A stretch of 64,000 nucleotides of DNA. It comes from Roseomonas sp. (lineage in GTDB: Bacteria > Pseudomonadota > Alphaproteobacteria > Acetobacterales > Acetobacteraceae). The notes under the pieces are model-generated. The model did no database searches and had not been told where the DNA came from. It was given only the letters and a program-made list of their open reading frames with translations. The position numbers were made by a program, and so were the translations under genes. Positions 51,785 through 61,133 of this stretch are shown piece by piece (position 1 is the first letter of the stretch; each line of letters starts with the position of its first letter). The DNA is taken from positions 1-64,000 of the forward strand of contig JADCGF010000007.1 in NCBI GenBank assembly GCA_020249145.1. Reading direction: 5' to 3'.

Positions 51785-54760
51785 ATGCAGGGCCTGCCGC
51801 AAATCATCAGCCTGGTGCCGCAGACCGGACTGCAATTCATTGACATTCGGTTCAACCTGGACCGCCTGCCGCGCGCGCCGCGTTCCTTCTGGGAACAGCC
51901 CCTGCCGCCCGGTGCCGATCCAGCGAGTGCGGGCCTCGTTAATCTGCGCCGCCTGACGGAAAGCGGCGAAGGCGCGTTGCTGGACCCGATCAGTGGCCGC
52001 AGCCCGCCCGATGAGGAAATCTATCAGGTGGGGCGCGGTCAGGCGCTGGAATTCATTCTGGGGCGTTGGATACCTCTGCCCTTTTTCCGCGTGGCCGCTG
52101 TGGGGGCCTCGGGCCAGGAAGTCTATGACAAGGGCCCAACCAATTGGGCGCGGCTGCGCATTTCCGCCCTTTCGGCACCCGATGAGGAAGGCCATACGCA
52201 TCACGCCGTGCTTGGCTTTGATACGGCGCTGCGCGCGCGCGAAGAAGGCCGCCCCTATACCGCGATTTCGCCCGCCGATAGCGAACGCGCCGGCGAGTTT
52301 ACCTTTGTGTCTGATCGGGAACAGACAAGCTGGTTCATGAATGAACCCTGGCTGATCCAGTGGCTTGAGGAAATCTTGCAGGAGATGCGCGCCGCGAGTG
52401 GCCGGCGCCCGCGCCCTGAGGATGAACAGCGCGCCTGCGAACATTGGGCGCGCTACATCACGCTTCTGGAATTGCTGACCGAAGCGCGCATCCTGCCGCG
52501 CGTGAAGTTGGTGGATGTGGTTTCCAACAGCAAATCCTATGAACCCATCAATGTTGATCTGGTACTGGATATCGGCAATGCGCGCACCTGCGGCATTCTG
52601 GTGGAAGATGAACGCGACAGTCGGCTTAATCTGAACAACAGCTACCCCTTGAAGTTGCGGGATTTGAGCGCGCCGGAACAGGGCTACGCCTTCCCCTTCG
52701 AGAGCCGTGTGGAATTCGCACGCGCAAGCTTCGGCAAGGATGCGCTCAGCCGTCGTTCGGGGCGCGGCAATGCCTTTCAATGGCTGAGCCCAGTACGCAT
52801 CGGCCCGGAGGCTGTGCGGCTTTCAGCCGCGGCGCGCGGCAATGATGGGGCCACCGGCTTGTCTTCACCCAAGCGCTATCTTTGGGATGAAAGACCGACA
52901 ACGCAGGTTTGGCGCTTCAATGGCATGGCCGCCGATGGCGTAACCACGGAACCACCGGTGAGCGGTAGTTTCATGGCCTGGGTCACGGAAGAAGGCGAGG
53001 TACTGCGCGCCAAGCCGCGCGGGCGTGGCGGTGCGCCGCGCCAGCCCGCCGTACGCGCGCGCTTCAGCCGTTCATCGCTGATGAGTTTTCTGCTCGCGGA
53101 AATCCTTTTGCAGGCGCTATCGCAAATCAATTCCGTCGAAACCCGCTATGCGCGGAGCTTCCCAGATGTGCCGCGCCGGCTGCGGCGCATTTTGCTGACC
53201 ATGCCGCCGGCCATGGCGTTGGCGGAACAGCGGATTTTCCGCCATCGCGCCGAAGCCGCGGTCAGGCTTGCCTGGGATATGATGGGCTGGGGCAATCCCA
53301 CACCTGGCGCCGCCGCACCGCCGCCGGAACCGCGCATCATTGCCAACCTGGATGAGGCGACGGCGACGCAATTGGTGTTCCTGTATACGGAAGCAAGCCA
53401 ACGCCTGCGCGGCGACCCGGCCAGCTTCTTCGCGCTGACAGGCCGCGCGCGGGAAGGCTATGGCAGCGCGCCATCGCTTCGCGTGGCGAGCATTGATATC
53501 GGCGGCGGCACCACGGATTTGATGATTTGCACCTATTCCGCCGAAGCCGGGCAGGAAATTGAACCGCACCAAAATTTCCGCGAAGGCTTTCGCATTGCGG
53601 GCGATGAGGTGCTGCAGGAGGTTATTCAAAGCATCGTCCTGCCGCAGCTTGAAGAAAGCCTGCGCACGGCTGGGGCGCGTGATCCCAAGGCGCTGCTCCG
53701 CGAAGTGCTGGGCGGGGATCGTGGGGCGCAAAGCGAATTGGAACGCCATTTGCGTCGGCAATTCGTGACGCAAGTGCTGGAACCAACCGGGCTTGCGATT
53801 CTGCATGGCTACGAAAAGATAGATGAACGCGCCTCCGGTGAGTTTCTGCGCGAAAAACTCGCCATCATTCTGCATGGGCGCGATGTCGCCGCTCCTTTGC
53901 GGTATTTTGAACAGCAGGCGGCGCGCGCCGGTGCCGCCGGCTATCATTTGCTGGAAGCGGAAATGGCGGCGGCGGCCGGCAGTGTAGATGCCATTGTGCA
54001 AGCAGCGCTTGGCCAGGTGATCGCTGATCTTTGCGAAGTGGTCTATGCTTTTGATTGCGATTGGCTGCTGCTATCCGGCAGGCCATCTCGGCTGCGGGCG
54101 ATTTCCGATATGGTGCTGGCCAAGATGCCGGTGCCACCGCATCGCATTGTGGGCATGCATCGCTATCGTGCCGGAAGCTGGTATCCCTTCCGCGATTCCG
54201 CCGGGCGCGTGGATGATCCGAAAACCACGGCGGCAGTGGGTGCCATGCTTTGTGCCGTGGCGGAAGGAAGGTTGGAAAGCTTCCTGATGCGCACAAGCCG
54301 GCTTGCCATGCGCTCCACCGCCAAATACCTCGGGCGGATGGAAATCTCAGGACAAATCCTTAGGCTAAATGTACTGCTGCGGGACCCGGATGCGGCGCTA
54401 TCAAAAGCGCCTGGTGGGTCGCAGGATGTGAAATTCTCCATGGAATTCCGCGCCCCAGTCTTTCTTGGCTTTCGCCAATTGGATTTGGAGCGCTGGACCG
54501 CGAGCCGCCTTTATATCTTGGAATACGCCAATCCCGATAACGTACCGCGGCTTAAACTGCCGCTGAAGCTTACCATCCAGCGCGCGGAAATAGACCCCGA
54601 AAGCGCGGATGCGGAGGAATTGCGAGAGGATTTCACGATAGACGAAATCCTAGATGCCGAGGGCGATCCGCAACATCGCGGCATTGTGCGCCTGCGCCTG
54701 CAAACGGAACGCAGCGAAGCTGGTTACTGGCGCGACACCGGCGCGCTTTCGGTGCCGTAA
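51785..54760 (+). CDS. srfB: SrfB family protein with actin/Hsp70-like ATPase motifs
   Basis: A 991-aa cytosolic protein of the SrfB family, named for a Salmonella SsrB-controlled gene. Two parts of an ASKHA (actin/Hsp70/sugar-kinase) fold can be read: phosphate-1-like VLDIGNARTCGILVED near residue 260 and phosphate-2 SIDIGGGTTDLMICTY near 570. An adenosine-like WLLLSGRPSRLRAI is near 765. A 250-residue N-terminal region and a beta-rich C-terminus (from about 850) flank this. It is the first gene of the operon; srfC follows 10 nt later. The ATPase role is inferred from motifs. Confidence 0.92.
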   Translation: MQGLPQIISLVPQTGLQFIDIRFNLDRLPRAPRSFWEQPLPPGADPASAGLVNLRRLTESGEGALLDPISGRSPPDEEIYQVGRGQALEFILGRWIPLPFFRVAAVGASGQEVYDKGPTNWARLRISALSAPDEEGHTHHAVLGFDTALRAREEGRPYTAISPADSERAGEFTFVSDREQTSWFMNEPWLIQWLEEILQEMRAASGRRPRPEDEQRACEHWARYITLLELLTEARILPRVKLVDVVSNSKSYEPINVDLVLDIGNARTCGILVEDERDSRLNLNNSYPLKLRDLSAPEQGYAFPFESRVEFARASFGKDALSRRSGRGNAFQWLSPVRIGPEAVRLSAAARGNDGATGLSSPKRYLWDERPTTQVWRFNGMAADGVTTEPPVSGSFMAWVTEEGEVLRAKPRGRGGAPRQPAVRARFSRSSLMSFLLAEILLQALSQINSVETRYARSFPDVPRRLRRILLTMPPAMALAEQRIFRHRAEAAVRLAWDMMGWGNPTPGAAAPPPEPRIIANLDEATATQLVFLYTEASQRLRGDPASFFALTGRAREGYGSAPSLRVASIDIGGGTTDLMICTYSAEAGQEIEPHQNFREGFRIAGDEVLQEVIQSIVLPQLEESLRTAGARDPKALLREVLGGDRGAQSELERHLRRQFVTQVLEPTGLAILHGYEKIDERASGEFLREKLAIILHGRDVAAPLRYFEQQAARAGAAGYHLLEAEMAAAAGSVDAIVQAALGQVIADLCEVVYAFDCDWLLLSGRPSRLRAISDMVLAKMPVPPHRIVGMHRYRAGSWYPFRDSAGRVDDPKTTAAVGAMLCAVAEGRLESFLMRTSRLAMRSTAKYLGRMEISGQILRLNVLLRDPDAALSKAPGGSQDVKFSMEFRAPVFLGFRQLDLERWTASRLYILEYANPDNVPRLKLPLKLTIQRAEIDPESADAEELREDFTIDEILDAEGDPQHRGIVRLRLQTERSEAGYWRDTGALSVP

Positions 54761-54770
54761 GGATCAGGTC

Positions 54771-57404
54771 ATGACAACACCGAATGCCGAAAACGAAGCC
54801 CTGGCCCAGCGCTGCGATGCGGTTGCCGATACTGCGCAGGGCGCCATCGAATGGCTTTCTCAGGCGAATGATCTGGTGCGCGAAGAAGGTCCGGCACTTG
54901 CGCGGGATTTCCGGCGTGACGGGCTGCGCGCGCGCAAGCTTGCCAATGCTGCGCGCCGCCCGATGTGCGTTTCTGTCTTTGGCCCCAGCCAACAGGGGAA
55001 AAGCTATCTGATCGCCTCCTTGGCGCGGAAGGAAGGCAAGCCCACCACCATCCGCTTTGGGGAGGAGCTGCGCGGCTTCAACCGCGACATCAATCCCGAT
55101 GGTGGCAAGGAATCTACTGGGCTTGTCACGCGCTTCACCACGCGCCCGGTAACTGGCCTGCCCGGCATGCCCGTGGTCTGCCGCATGCTGTCCGAAACAG
55201 ACATCGTGAAAATCATGGCCAATGCCTTTATGGAGGATTTTGACCGTGACACGGTTGTGCCGCTTGAAGGCGCTGTGATCGAAGCCAGTATCGCGAAGCT
55301 CCGCGCCAAGGCCGCGCCGACGGCGGTCGGGCGGCTGAATGAAGATGATCTTTATGATTTGTTCGAGTATTTTGAACGCTACTTCCTGAATCACCCGACG
55401 CATCTGGCACTCAAGCCCGGTGCCTGGAAAGAAATTGAAAGCCTGGCGCCGCGCCTGCAAATCGCTGATCGCGTGGAGCTTTACGGACTGCTCTGGAACG
55501 ATACGCCGACCATGACAGTCACCGCGCTGAAATTGATTGGGGCGCTGGCGCAGCTTGATTTTCCGGCAGAAGCCTGCTGCCCCATGCTGGCAGTAGAACC
55601 AAAGGCGCAGAGCATCATTGATGTTGAAACCATGTCGCACCTCGGTAAGGGTGATGGCGACTCCGTGCCGGTTGCCACCCGCGCAGGACGCCGAGCGGAA
55701 TTGCCGCGCGCGGTGCTGACCGCTGTTGTCGCGGAGTTACAGTTGCAATTGGAAGACAAGCCCTTCGACTTCTTCGACTATACCGATCTGCTGGATTTCC
55801 CCGGTGCGCGCGGGCGCGAAAAATACAATGCCGCGAAGGCAGAAGAAGTGGCGCAGAGCGATCTTTTCATGCTTCTCCGGCGCGGCAAGGTTGCATATTT
55901 GTATCAGCGCTATCTGGCGGAACAGGAACTGACTTCGATGTTGCTCTGCCTGAAGCACAGCAACCAGGAAGTGCGCACCGTGCCCGCCATGGTGCGGAAC
56001 TGGATTGATGGCACCCACGGCGCCACGCCAGAGGCACGAAAGGGCCAGGATGTCGCCTTGTTCCTGGTGCTGACTATGTTCGACATGGAATTCGAAATCA
56101 AAGGCGGCGCGGAAGACAATGTGGAACGCTGGTCCACCAGGTTGAAGACGACGATTTTCGAATTCCTGGGCCTTGGCCATGACTGGCCATCGGAATGGGT
56201 ACCGGGGCAGCCCTTCAACAATACTTTCTGGCTGCGCAACCCCGAGGTGATGAATAAGGGGCTGTTGGATTATGATGATAAGCGCCATGAAATCGGCTTT
56301 CGCGATGCCGAACGTGTCGCCAGGCTGAAGGCGAATTTTCTTGCCAACACGGACGTGCAGAAGCATTTCGCGGACCCCGCGCGCGCCTGGGAAGCTGGCA
56401 TGGCGTTGAATGATGGCGGCATTGGCTATCTTTCGGAAAAGCTCCGCCCAGTTTGCAACCCCGCATTGAAGCGACACCAGGTACAAGGCCAGCTTGGCGA
56501 TCTGGCCAAGCGCATGGTGGGCAGGATTGAAGGCTACCATGTCTCCGGTGATCTGGACGCGGAATTGGCCAAGCGACGGGCCGAGGCAAGGCTGGTCGGG
56601 CGGCAATTGCTTGCCTGCGCGGAAGCCCAGGCCTTTGGGTTATTGCTGCGCGAATTGCAGGTACAGGGCGAAACCCTGGCGGAGATCTTCCGCCGCCAGC
56701 AATTGGCCGCGGCTGAAACGCCATCTGCGGTTACCGCGCCTGTGGGGCGCAAGACCACGGCGCGGGAATTGCGGAGCGAATTTGAAGCGCTGTTTGAAGA
56801 CGATCCCACGCCTGCGGCCCCAGTTGATGAAGCGGAAGAAGGGCCGCGCGATCAGGCCGATCTTTTCGCCGAAGCTGCGGTGGCCGAATGGTTGCAGAAT
56901 ATGCATCGCTTCGCCGCACGCAATGATAGCCCTGAATTGTTCCGCATGGACCGCGAAGCCATTGCCACATTGGTTGCGCAGCTCGCTGCCGGGGCACGCC
57001 GCATAAAGCTGCGCGAATACATCGCAACACACATGCGGACGGAGGCCGCTTATAATGAATCCATGACCAATCGGCTGCTGAAACCGGTGATGATCGCCGA
57101 ACGCGCGATCAATGATTTCGTCACCTGGATGGGCTTTGAAAAACTGCCGATTGAAACGCGCCCCAAGGCCGGGCGCGATGGGCGCAGCATTTTCATCCGT
57201 CCCGCCGCACCAATGGACGACATGCCTAAGCTTTCCGAAACGCCAATGGCCTATGACGCTGCCTTTTACGTTGATTGGGCGGTGGCCTTTGTCCGGCTTG
57301 TGGAAGATAATGTGCGCGGCGCGGGCGGCGCGATGGTGGATGAAAAATCCAATGCCCGGCTTGGCAGCCTGCTGAGCGGTCTCCGCAAGGGCGTCACCCC
57401 ATGA
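54771..57404 (+). CDS. srfC: SrfC family P-loop protein, GTPase-like
   Basis: An 877-aa cytosolic protein. A P-loop is at 71-78 (GPSQQGKS). The likely G3 motif is DYTDLLDFPGARGR at 337-349, and a TMFD tetrad at 435-438 sits where G4 would be. This order, with a helical region of about 400 residues behind it, recalls dynamin-like or other large GTPases. The family name comes from Salmonella srfC; the biochemical role is not established. ATG 54771 is chosen over open frame from 54654, which is srfB shadow. Overlaps the next gene by 4 nt. Confidence 0.9.
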   Translation: MTTPNAENEALAQRCDAVADTAQGAIEWLSQANDLVREEGPALARDFRRDGLRARKLANAARRPMCVSVFGPSQQGKSYLIASLARKEGKPTTIRFGEELRGFNRDINPDGGKESTGLVTRFTTRPVTGLPGMPVVCRMLSETDIVKIMANAFMEDFDRDTVVPLEGAVIEASIAKLRAKAAPTAVGRLNEDDLYDLFEYFERYFLNHPTHLALKPGAWKEIESLAPRLQIADRVELYGLLWNDTPTMTVTALKLIGALAQLDFPAEACCPMLAVEPKAQSIIDVETMSHLGKGDGDSVPVATRAGRRAELPRAVLTAVVAELQLQLEDKPFDFFDYTDLLDFPGARGREKYNAAKAEEVAQSDLFMLLRRGKVAYLYQRYLAEQELTSMLLCLKHSNQEVRTVPAMVRNWIDGTHGATPEARKGQDVALFLVLTMFDMEFEIKGGAEDNVERWSTRLKTTIFEFLGLGHDWPSEWVPGQPFNNTFWLRNPEVMNKGLLDYDDKRHEIGFRDAERVARLKANFLANTDVQKHFADPARAWEAGMALNDGGIGYLSEKLRPVCNPALKRHQVQGQLGDLAKRMVGRIEGYHVSGDLDAELAKRRAEARLVGRQLLACAEAQAFGLLLRELQVQGETLAEIFRRQQLAAAETPSAVTAPVGRKTTARELRSEFEALFEDDPTPAAPVDEAEEGPRDQADLFAEAAVAEWLQNMHRFAARNDSPELFRMDREAIATLVAQLAAGARRIKLREYIATHMRTEAAYNESMTNRLLKPVMIAERAINDFVTWMGFEKLPIETRPKAGRDGRSIFIRPAAPMDDMPKLSETPMAYDAAFYVDWAVAFVRLVEDNVRGAGGAMVDEKSNARLGSLLSGLRKGVTP

Positions 57405-58423
57405 TGCTGCGTGTTGAAAATGATCGGCGCTTTTCGCTTGGCCATGCGCGCATCACCCTTTCAGGCGTGCAGGCGCCAGGCGATGGCGGGTTCCGTATTG
57501 TTCGGGAAGGTTATGCTGCGGCCAATCTCGGCCGTCGTGGCTGGCAGGTACAGGAAGAAAAGCTGAACCCGGTTGAAATCCGCCAGGAAGGGCCGGACAC
57601 GATCCTGGTGATTGGGCCAAGGCTGACGCGGCATCTGGAACCCGGCCCGCTGGTTTTCCTGCTGCCGGCCACGGGTTTGGAAGCAAGCCTGTTTTGGCCC
57701 GACGATATTGACGTGTTCGATGGCGATCTGCCGCCTGAAACGCTGATGCCACGCGAAGCTGAAGCGGCGCCGAAGCCTCCGCCGGTTGCCTCTGTACCGC
57801 CCGCGCCAGCACCTTCACCCCCGCCACCGCCACCGCCGCGCGAAGACATTGCCGTGCCGGCAGGACAAGAAGGCACCACACGTACGCCATTGTTTGCGGG
57901 CATTGGGTTAATGTTGCTGGTTGCCATTGGCGGCGCTGCCTGGTGGTTCAGTGCCTCCCCACCCACGCCTTCACCTGGACCAACACCCATCGCAACACCG
58001 ACGCCGCCGCCAACGCCGCCTGCAACCGCGGAACGCCCCTGGCTTGAACGCAGCGATGGCATGAACCTGCGTGATCTGGTGCAATCCGCATCCGATGCTG
58101 CCGCCATTCACGCAGCGGCGCTCAGGCGCCAGGCGGCAGGCCGACATGATGATGCGCTAGTCCTGTTCGAAGAAGCCGGCGAACGCGGCCATGCTCCGGC
58201 GCTGACCGCCGTGGCGCGGCTTTATGACCCGATTGGTTTTGTCGCAGGCCGCCCCTTCCGCGCGCCAGATCCACGCGCTGCGGCGCGTTATTACCGCGAC
58301 GCCGTTCAAAAGGGCGATGTGGCTGCGCAAGCGCCACGCGCTGCGCTGAAGACATGGCTCGAGGAACAGGCGCGCGCGGGCAATGGCACGGCGGAAACCG
58401 CTCTCAAGGAATTCTGGCAATGA
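57401..58423 (+). CDS. Single-pass membrane linker with Sel1-like repeats
   Basis: A 340-aa protein I cannot name. A beta-rich cytosolic domain (1-115, ending LFWPDDIDVFDGDLP) is followed by a proline-rich stretch (120-150), one membrane helix (164-184), a second Pro/Thr linker (185-210) and a periplasmic helical part with Sel1/TPR-like repeats (HDDALVLFEEAGERGHAPALTAVARLY, then RAAARYYRDAVQKGDVAAQ). By topology it could join SrfB/SrfC in the cytosol to the periplasmic vWA protein. It may occupy the place of SrfA in srfABC loci, but no sequence match is claimed. Overlaps both neighbours by 4 nt. Confidence 0.8.
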   Translation: MMLRVENDRRFSLGHARITLSGVQAPGDGGFRIVREGYAAANLGRRGWQVQEEKLNPVEIRQEGPDTILVIGPRLTRHLEPGPLVFLLPATGLEASLFWPDDIDVFDGDLPPETLMPREAEAAPKPPPVASVPPAPAPSPPPPPPPREDIAVPAGQEGTTRTPLFAGIGLMLLVAIGGAAWWFSASPPTPSPGPTPIATPTPPPTPPATAERPWLERSDGMNLRDLVQSASDAAAIHAAALRRQAAGRHDDALVLFEEAGERGHAPALTAVARLYDPIGFVAGRPFRAPDPRAAARYYRDAVQKGDVAAQAPRAALKTWLEEQARAGNGTAETALKEFWQ

Positions 58424-60369
58424 TGCCGCGTCGCGCGCTTTTGGTTCTTGCGCTTGCCGTGTTGTGCGCCCTGCCAGTCGCGGAGGGCGTCGCACAACAA
58501 GCCGCGCGGCAACCGCTGCTGATGGAAGGGCGCGCCACACTATTTCAACGCGTGATCCTGCGCCCGGGTGCCCGCCTGGCTGAACGGCCGGATGCGAATG
58601 CGCATTCCCAGCCAACGCCCGGTTTTGGTGTTTTCTATGTCTATGCGCGCCAGGGCAGCGGCGTCGATGGCTGGCTTGAAATCGGCGCGGCACAGGATGG
58701 CCGCACGCAAGGCTGGGTCCGCGCCGAACGCACCATGGATTGGAAGCAAACCATGGTGCTGGCTTTCAATAACCCCGCTGGCCGTGAACGCGCCATGTTC
58801 TTCCGAGACGCCGAGACACCGCGCGCCCTTTGGCTGAATACGCGCGGCGGCGCGGCAGAGGCTACGCGGTTGCGCGAAGCCGCTCGGGCCAATACCGAAG
58901 GGCCAGTGATTGCGCTGGAACCTGAGAACTTCATCGACATCACGCGGCAATTCTATCTGCTGCCCATTCTTTCAGCGCAGCGCGTGGAAAATGAAAGCGC
59001 GCATGAGGCGCGTTTGCTGGAAGTGGTTTCCGCCCCCGCGCAGCAGGCCCCTGCCCCAGCCGCTGACCCGGACGCGCTGCGCAGTTATCGCGGCGCAGTC
59101 GTGTTTGTGGTGGATACCACCATCAGCATGGGCCCTTACATTGACCGCACACGTGAAGCGCTGAAGCGCGTGGTGGATCGTATTCGCGATACCGCAGTGC
59201 GTGACAATTTCCGCTTCGGCATGGTTGCCTTCCGCGACCATTTGGGCGGAAATCCCAGGCTTGAATATGTCACGCGCATGGTGTCCCTGCCTGACCTGGC
59301 TGAGGCTTCGGATGCGATTTTGCCGCGCCTTTCGCAACTCGCCGAAGCGCGTGAGAGCAATGAAGGCTTTGATGAGGATTCACTCGCTGGGATCAAGCTC
59401 GCCTTGGATGAAGTGCCTTGGCAGCAATATGGCGGGCGTTTTATTATTCTGATCACGGATGCCGGTGCGCGGGATGCGAAGGACCCGCGCAGCCAAACCC
59501 AAATGGGCTCGGAAGAAATGCGCCAATTAGCGCAATCCGAGGCGAAGCAGGTTGCGATCTACGCCATTCATCTGAAAACGCCGGAAGGGCGCAACAACCA
59601 CGCGCGGGCGGAACGGCAATACCGGGAACTCACGCGCTTTGGCGCGGCGGGGGAACTTTACTACCCGATAAATGAGGGCAATCTGGGCCAATTCGGCCAA
59701 ACAGTGGATGCGCTGACGGATGCTTTGCTGGCGCAGGTGGCGGCGGCGGTTGGGCGGCCCATAGCCGGCATCAGGCCACCGCAAGGGGCCGCCGAACGGC
59801 GCATGGCTGAACAGGCGGAGATTGTCGGCACCGCCATGCGGCTTTCCTATCTGGGGCGCACAACGCAACAGAGCGCGCCTGATGTGGTACGGAGCTTCGT
59901 GCTGGATCAGGAACTCAACCCGGCGGAACCCAGGCCGGAAAAGCGCCCGCTTGATGTGCGCGTGCTGCTGACGCGCAATCAGCTTTCCGATCTGGCGAAT
60001 ACGCTGCGCAGCATCATCCAGGCCCAGGCGGCCGCACGGCTTTCGCCGGAGACTTTCTTTGAACGTGTGCGCGGTGCGGCAGCGGCGGCGGCGCGTGATC
60101 CTCGGCGCATGGCGGAATTTCAGCGCCTGGGCGGCGCCTTTGGCGAATTCCTGCAGGACCTGCCCTATCAAAGCCAGATCATGGAATTCACACAGGAAGA
60201 ATGGAACAGCATGGGGGCTGGGCGGCGCACCGAAATCGTCAATGCGCTGGAAGCCAAGCTCAGACTCTATGAGGAATTCAATCGTCAGCCCTCACTTTGG
60301 GTGAGCTTCGATGGTGGACGCAATCCCGGTGAGGCGATGTATCCCGTGCCATTGGATGCGCTGCCCTGA
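58420..60369 (+). CDS. Exported SH3-like plus vWA-domain protein (PpkA C-terminus-like)
   Basis: A 649-aa protein with signal peptide (RRALLVLALAVLCALPVAEGVA). Residues 35-105 look like a bacterial SH3 domain (ILRPGARLAERPDAN, GWLEIGA, TQGWVRAER). The vWA domain starts near 225 with a MIDAS variant DTTIS at 232-236 (VVDTTISMGPYIDRTREAL) and includes GMVAFRDHLG and FIILITDAGARD. The same DTTIS-x-PYI pattern occurs, as I recall it, in the vWA part of T6SS kinase PpkA, but no kinase domain is present here. The C-terminal 200 residues are helical. ATG 58420 overlaps the previous stop; 58423 is an equal choice. Confidence 0.88.
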   Translation: MMPRRALLVLALAVLCALPVAEGVAQQAARQPLLMEGRATLFQRVILRPGARLAERPDANAHSQPTPGFGVFYVYARQGSGVDGWLEIGAAQDGRTQGWVRAERTMDWKQTMVLAFNNPAGRERAMFFRDAETPRALWLNTRGGAAEATRLREAARANTEGPVIALEPENFIDITRQFYLLPILSAQRVENESAHEARLLEVVSAPAQQAPAPAADPDALRSYRGAVVFVVDTTISMGPYIDRTREALKRVVDRIRDTAVRDNFRFGMVAFRDHLGGNPRLEYVTRMVSLPDLAEASDAILPRLSQLAEARESNEGFDEDSLAGIKLALDEVPWQQYGGRFIILITDAGARDAKDPRSQTQMGSEEMRQLAQSEAKQVAIYAIHLKTPEGRNNHARAERQYRELTRFGAAGELYYPINEGNLGQFGQTVDALTDALLAQVAAAVGRPIAGIRPPQGAAERRMAEQAEIVGTAMRLSYLGRTTQQSAPDVVRSFVLDQELNPAEPRPEKRPLDVRVLLTRNQLSDLANTLRSIIQAQAAARLSPETFFERVRGAAAAAARDPRRMAEFQRLGGAFGEFLQDLPYQSQIMEFTQEEWNSMGAGRRTEIVNALEAKLRLYEEFNRQPSLWVSFDGGRNPGEAMYPVPLDALP

Positions 60370-60377
60370 GGGCATGG

Positions 60378-61133
60378 ATGAACCAACACGCGCCAACTCT
60401 GTTGCTGCAAGATGTGATGATCCGCCATCAGGCACCAGGCGGCGCGCCTGGCTTTGAACTGGTGGTCGAAGCCTTTTCCATCGCCCGTGGTGAGGCCTTG
60501 GCGTTGGTGGGGCCTTCCGGTTCCGGCAAATCCACCTTACTCGATCTGCTGGCCTTGGCGCGGCGTCCGGCAAGTGCTGCACAATTCCTGCTGACGCCGC
60601 GCGATGGCACGGCAATGGACCTTGCAGCGCTTTGGCGCGCGCGCAATGAAAATCGCCTGACCGCCATTCGTGCGGCGCATTTTGGCTATGTGCTGCAAAC
60701 GGGTGGGTTGCTGCCGTTTCTATCCGTCCGTCGCAATATTGCGCTCAGCCAGGCTGTGCTTGGCCGGCCTGACCCCGCGCATATTGAAGCCATGGCGGCG
60801 CGGCTTGAGATTGCGGGTTTGCTGGACAGGATGCCTGCGTCACTTTCTGTCGGGCAAAGGCAGCGTGTCGCGATTGCCCGCGCCTTGGCGCATCGCCCGG
60901 AAATCCTGCTGGCGGATGAACCAACCGCGAGTGTTCATCCTGCCCTCGCCGATACGGTGATGGCGCTGCTGCTGGAACAGGCGCGCGAACAGGATACGGC
61001 GCTGATCCTGGCCACACATGATCCGGATCGTGCGGCGCGCCACGGATTTTCGCTGCTGCCGATCCGCACAGAAGCGAGCCAAGGCAGCGGACGTTCCTGG
61101 CTGGCCCGCGCAGGCTCAGGCGTGCCGGCATGA
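60378..61133 (+). CDS. ABC transporter ATPase (TagT/LolD-like)
   Basis: A 251-aa ATPase: Walker A GPSGSGKSTLLDLLAL, Q-loop YVLQTGG, signature SLSVGQRQRVAIARAL, Walker B ILLADEPTASVHP, H-loop LATHDPD. It belongs to the LolD/MacB/FtsE-like group that drives FtsX-type permeases by mechanotransmission rather than transport. Next gene overlaps by 4 nt and encodes such a permease, giving a TagT-TagS type pair. Confidence 0.9.
   Translation: MNQHAPTLLLQDVMIRHQAPGGAPGFELVVEAFSIARGEALALVGPSGSGKSTLLDLLALARRPASAAQFLLTPRDGTAMDLAALWRARNENRLTAIRAAHFGYVLQTGGLLPFLSVRRNIALSQAVLGRPDPAHIEAMAARLEIAGLLDRMPASLSVGQRQRVAIARALAHRPEILLADEPTASVHPALADTVMALLLEQAREQDTALILATHDPDRAARHGFSLLPIRTEASQGSGRSWLARAGSGVPA

Noticed and set aside
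53117..54001. 294-aa open frame antisense to srfB
   Set aside because: srfB carries conserved nucleotide-binding motifs through this region; the other strand shows none.
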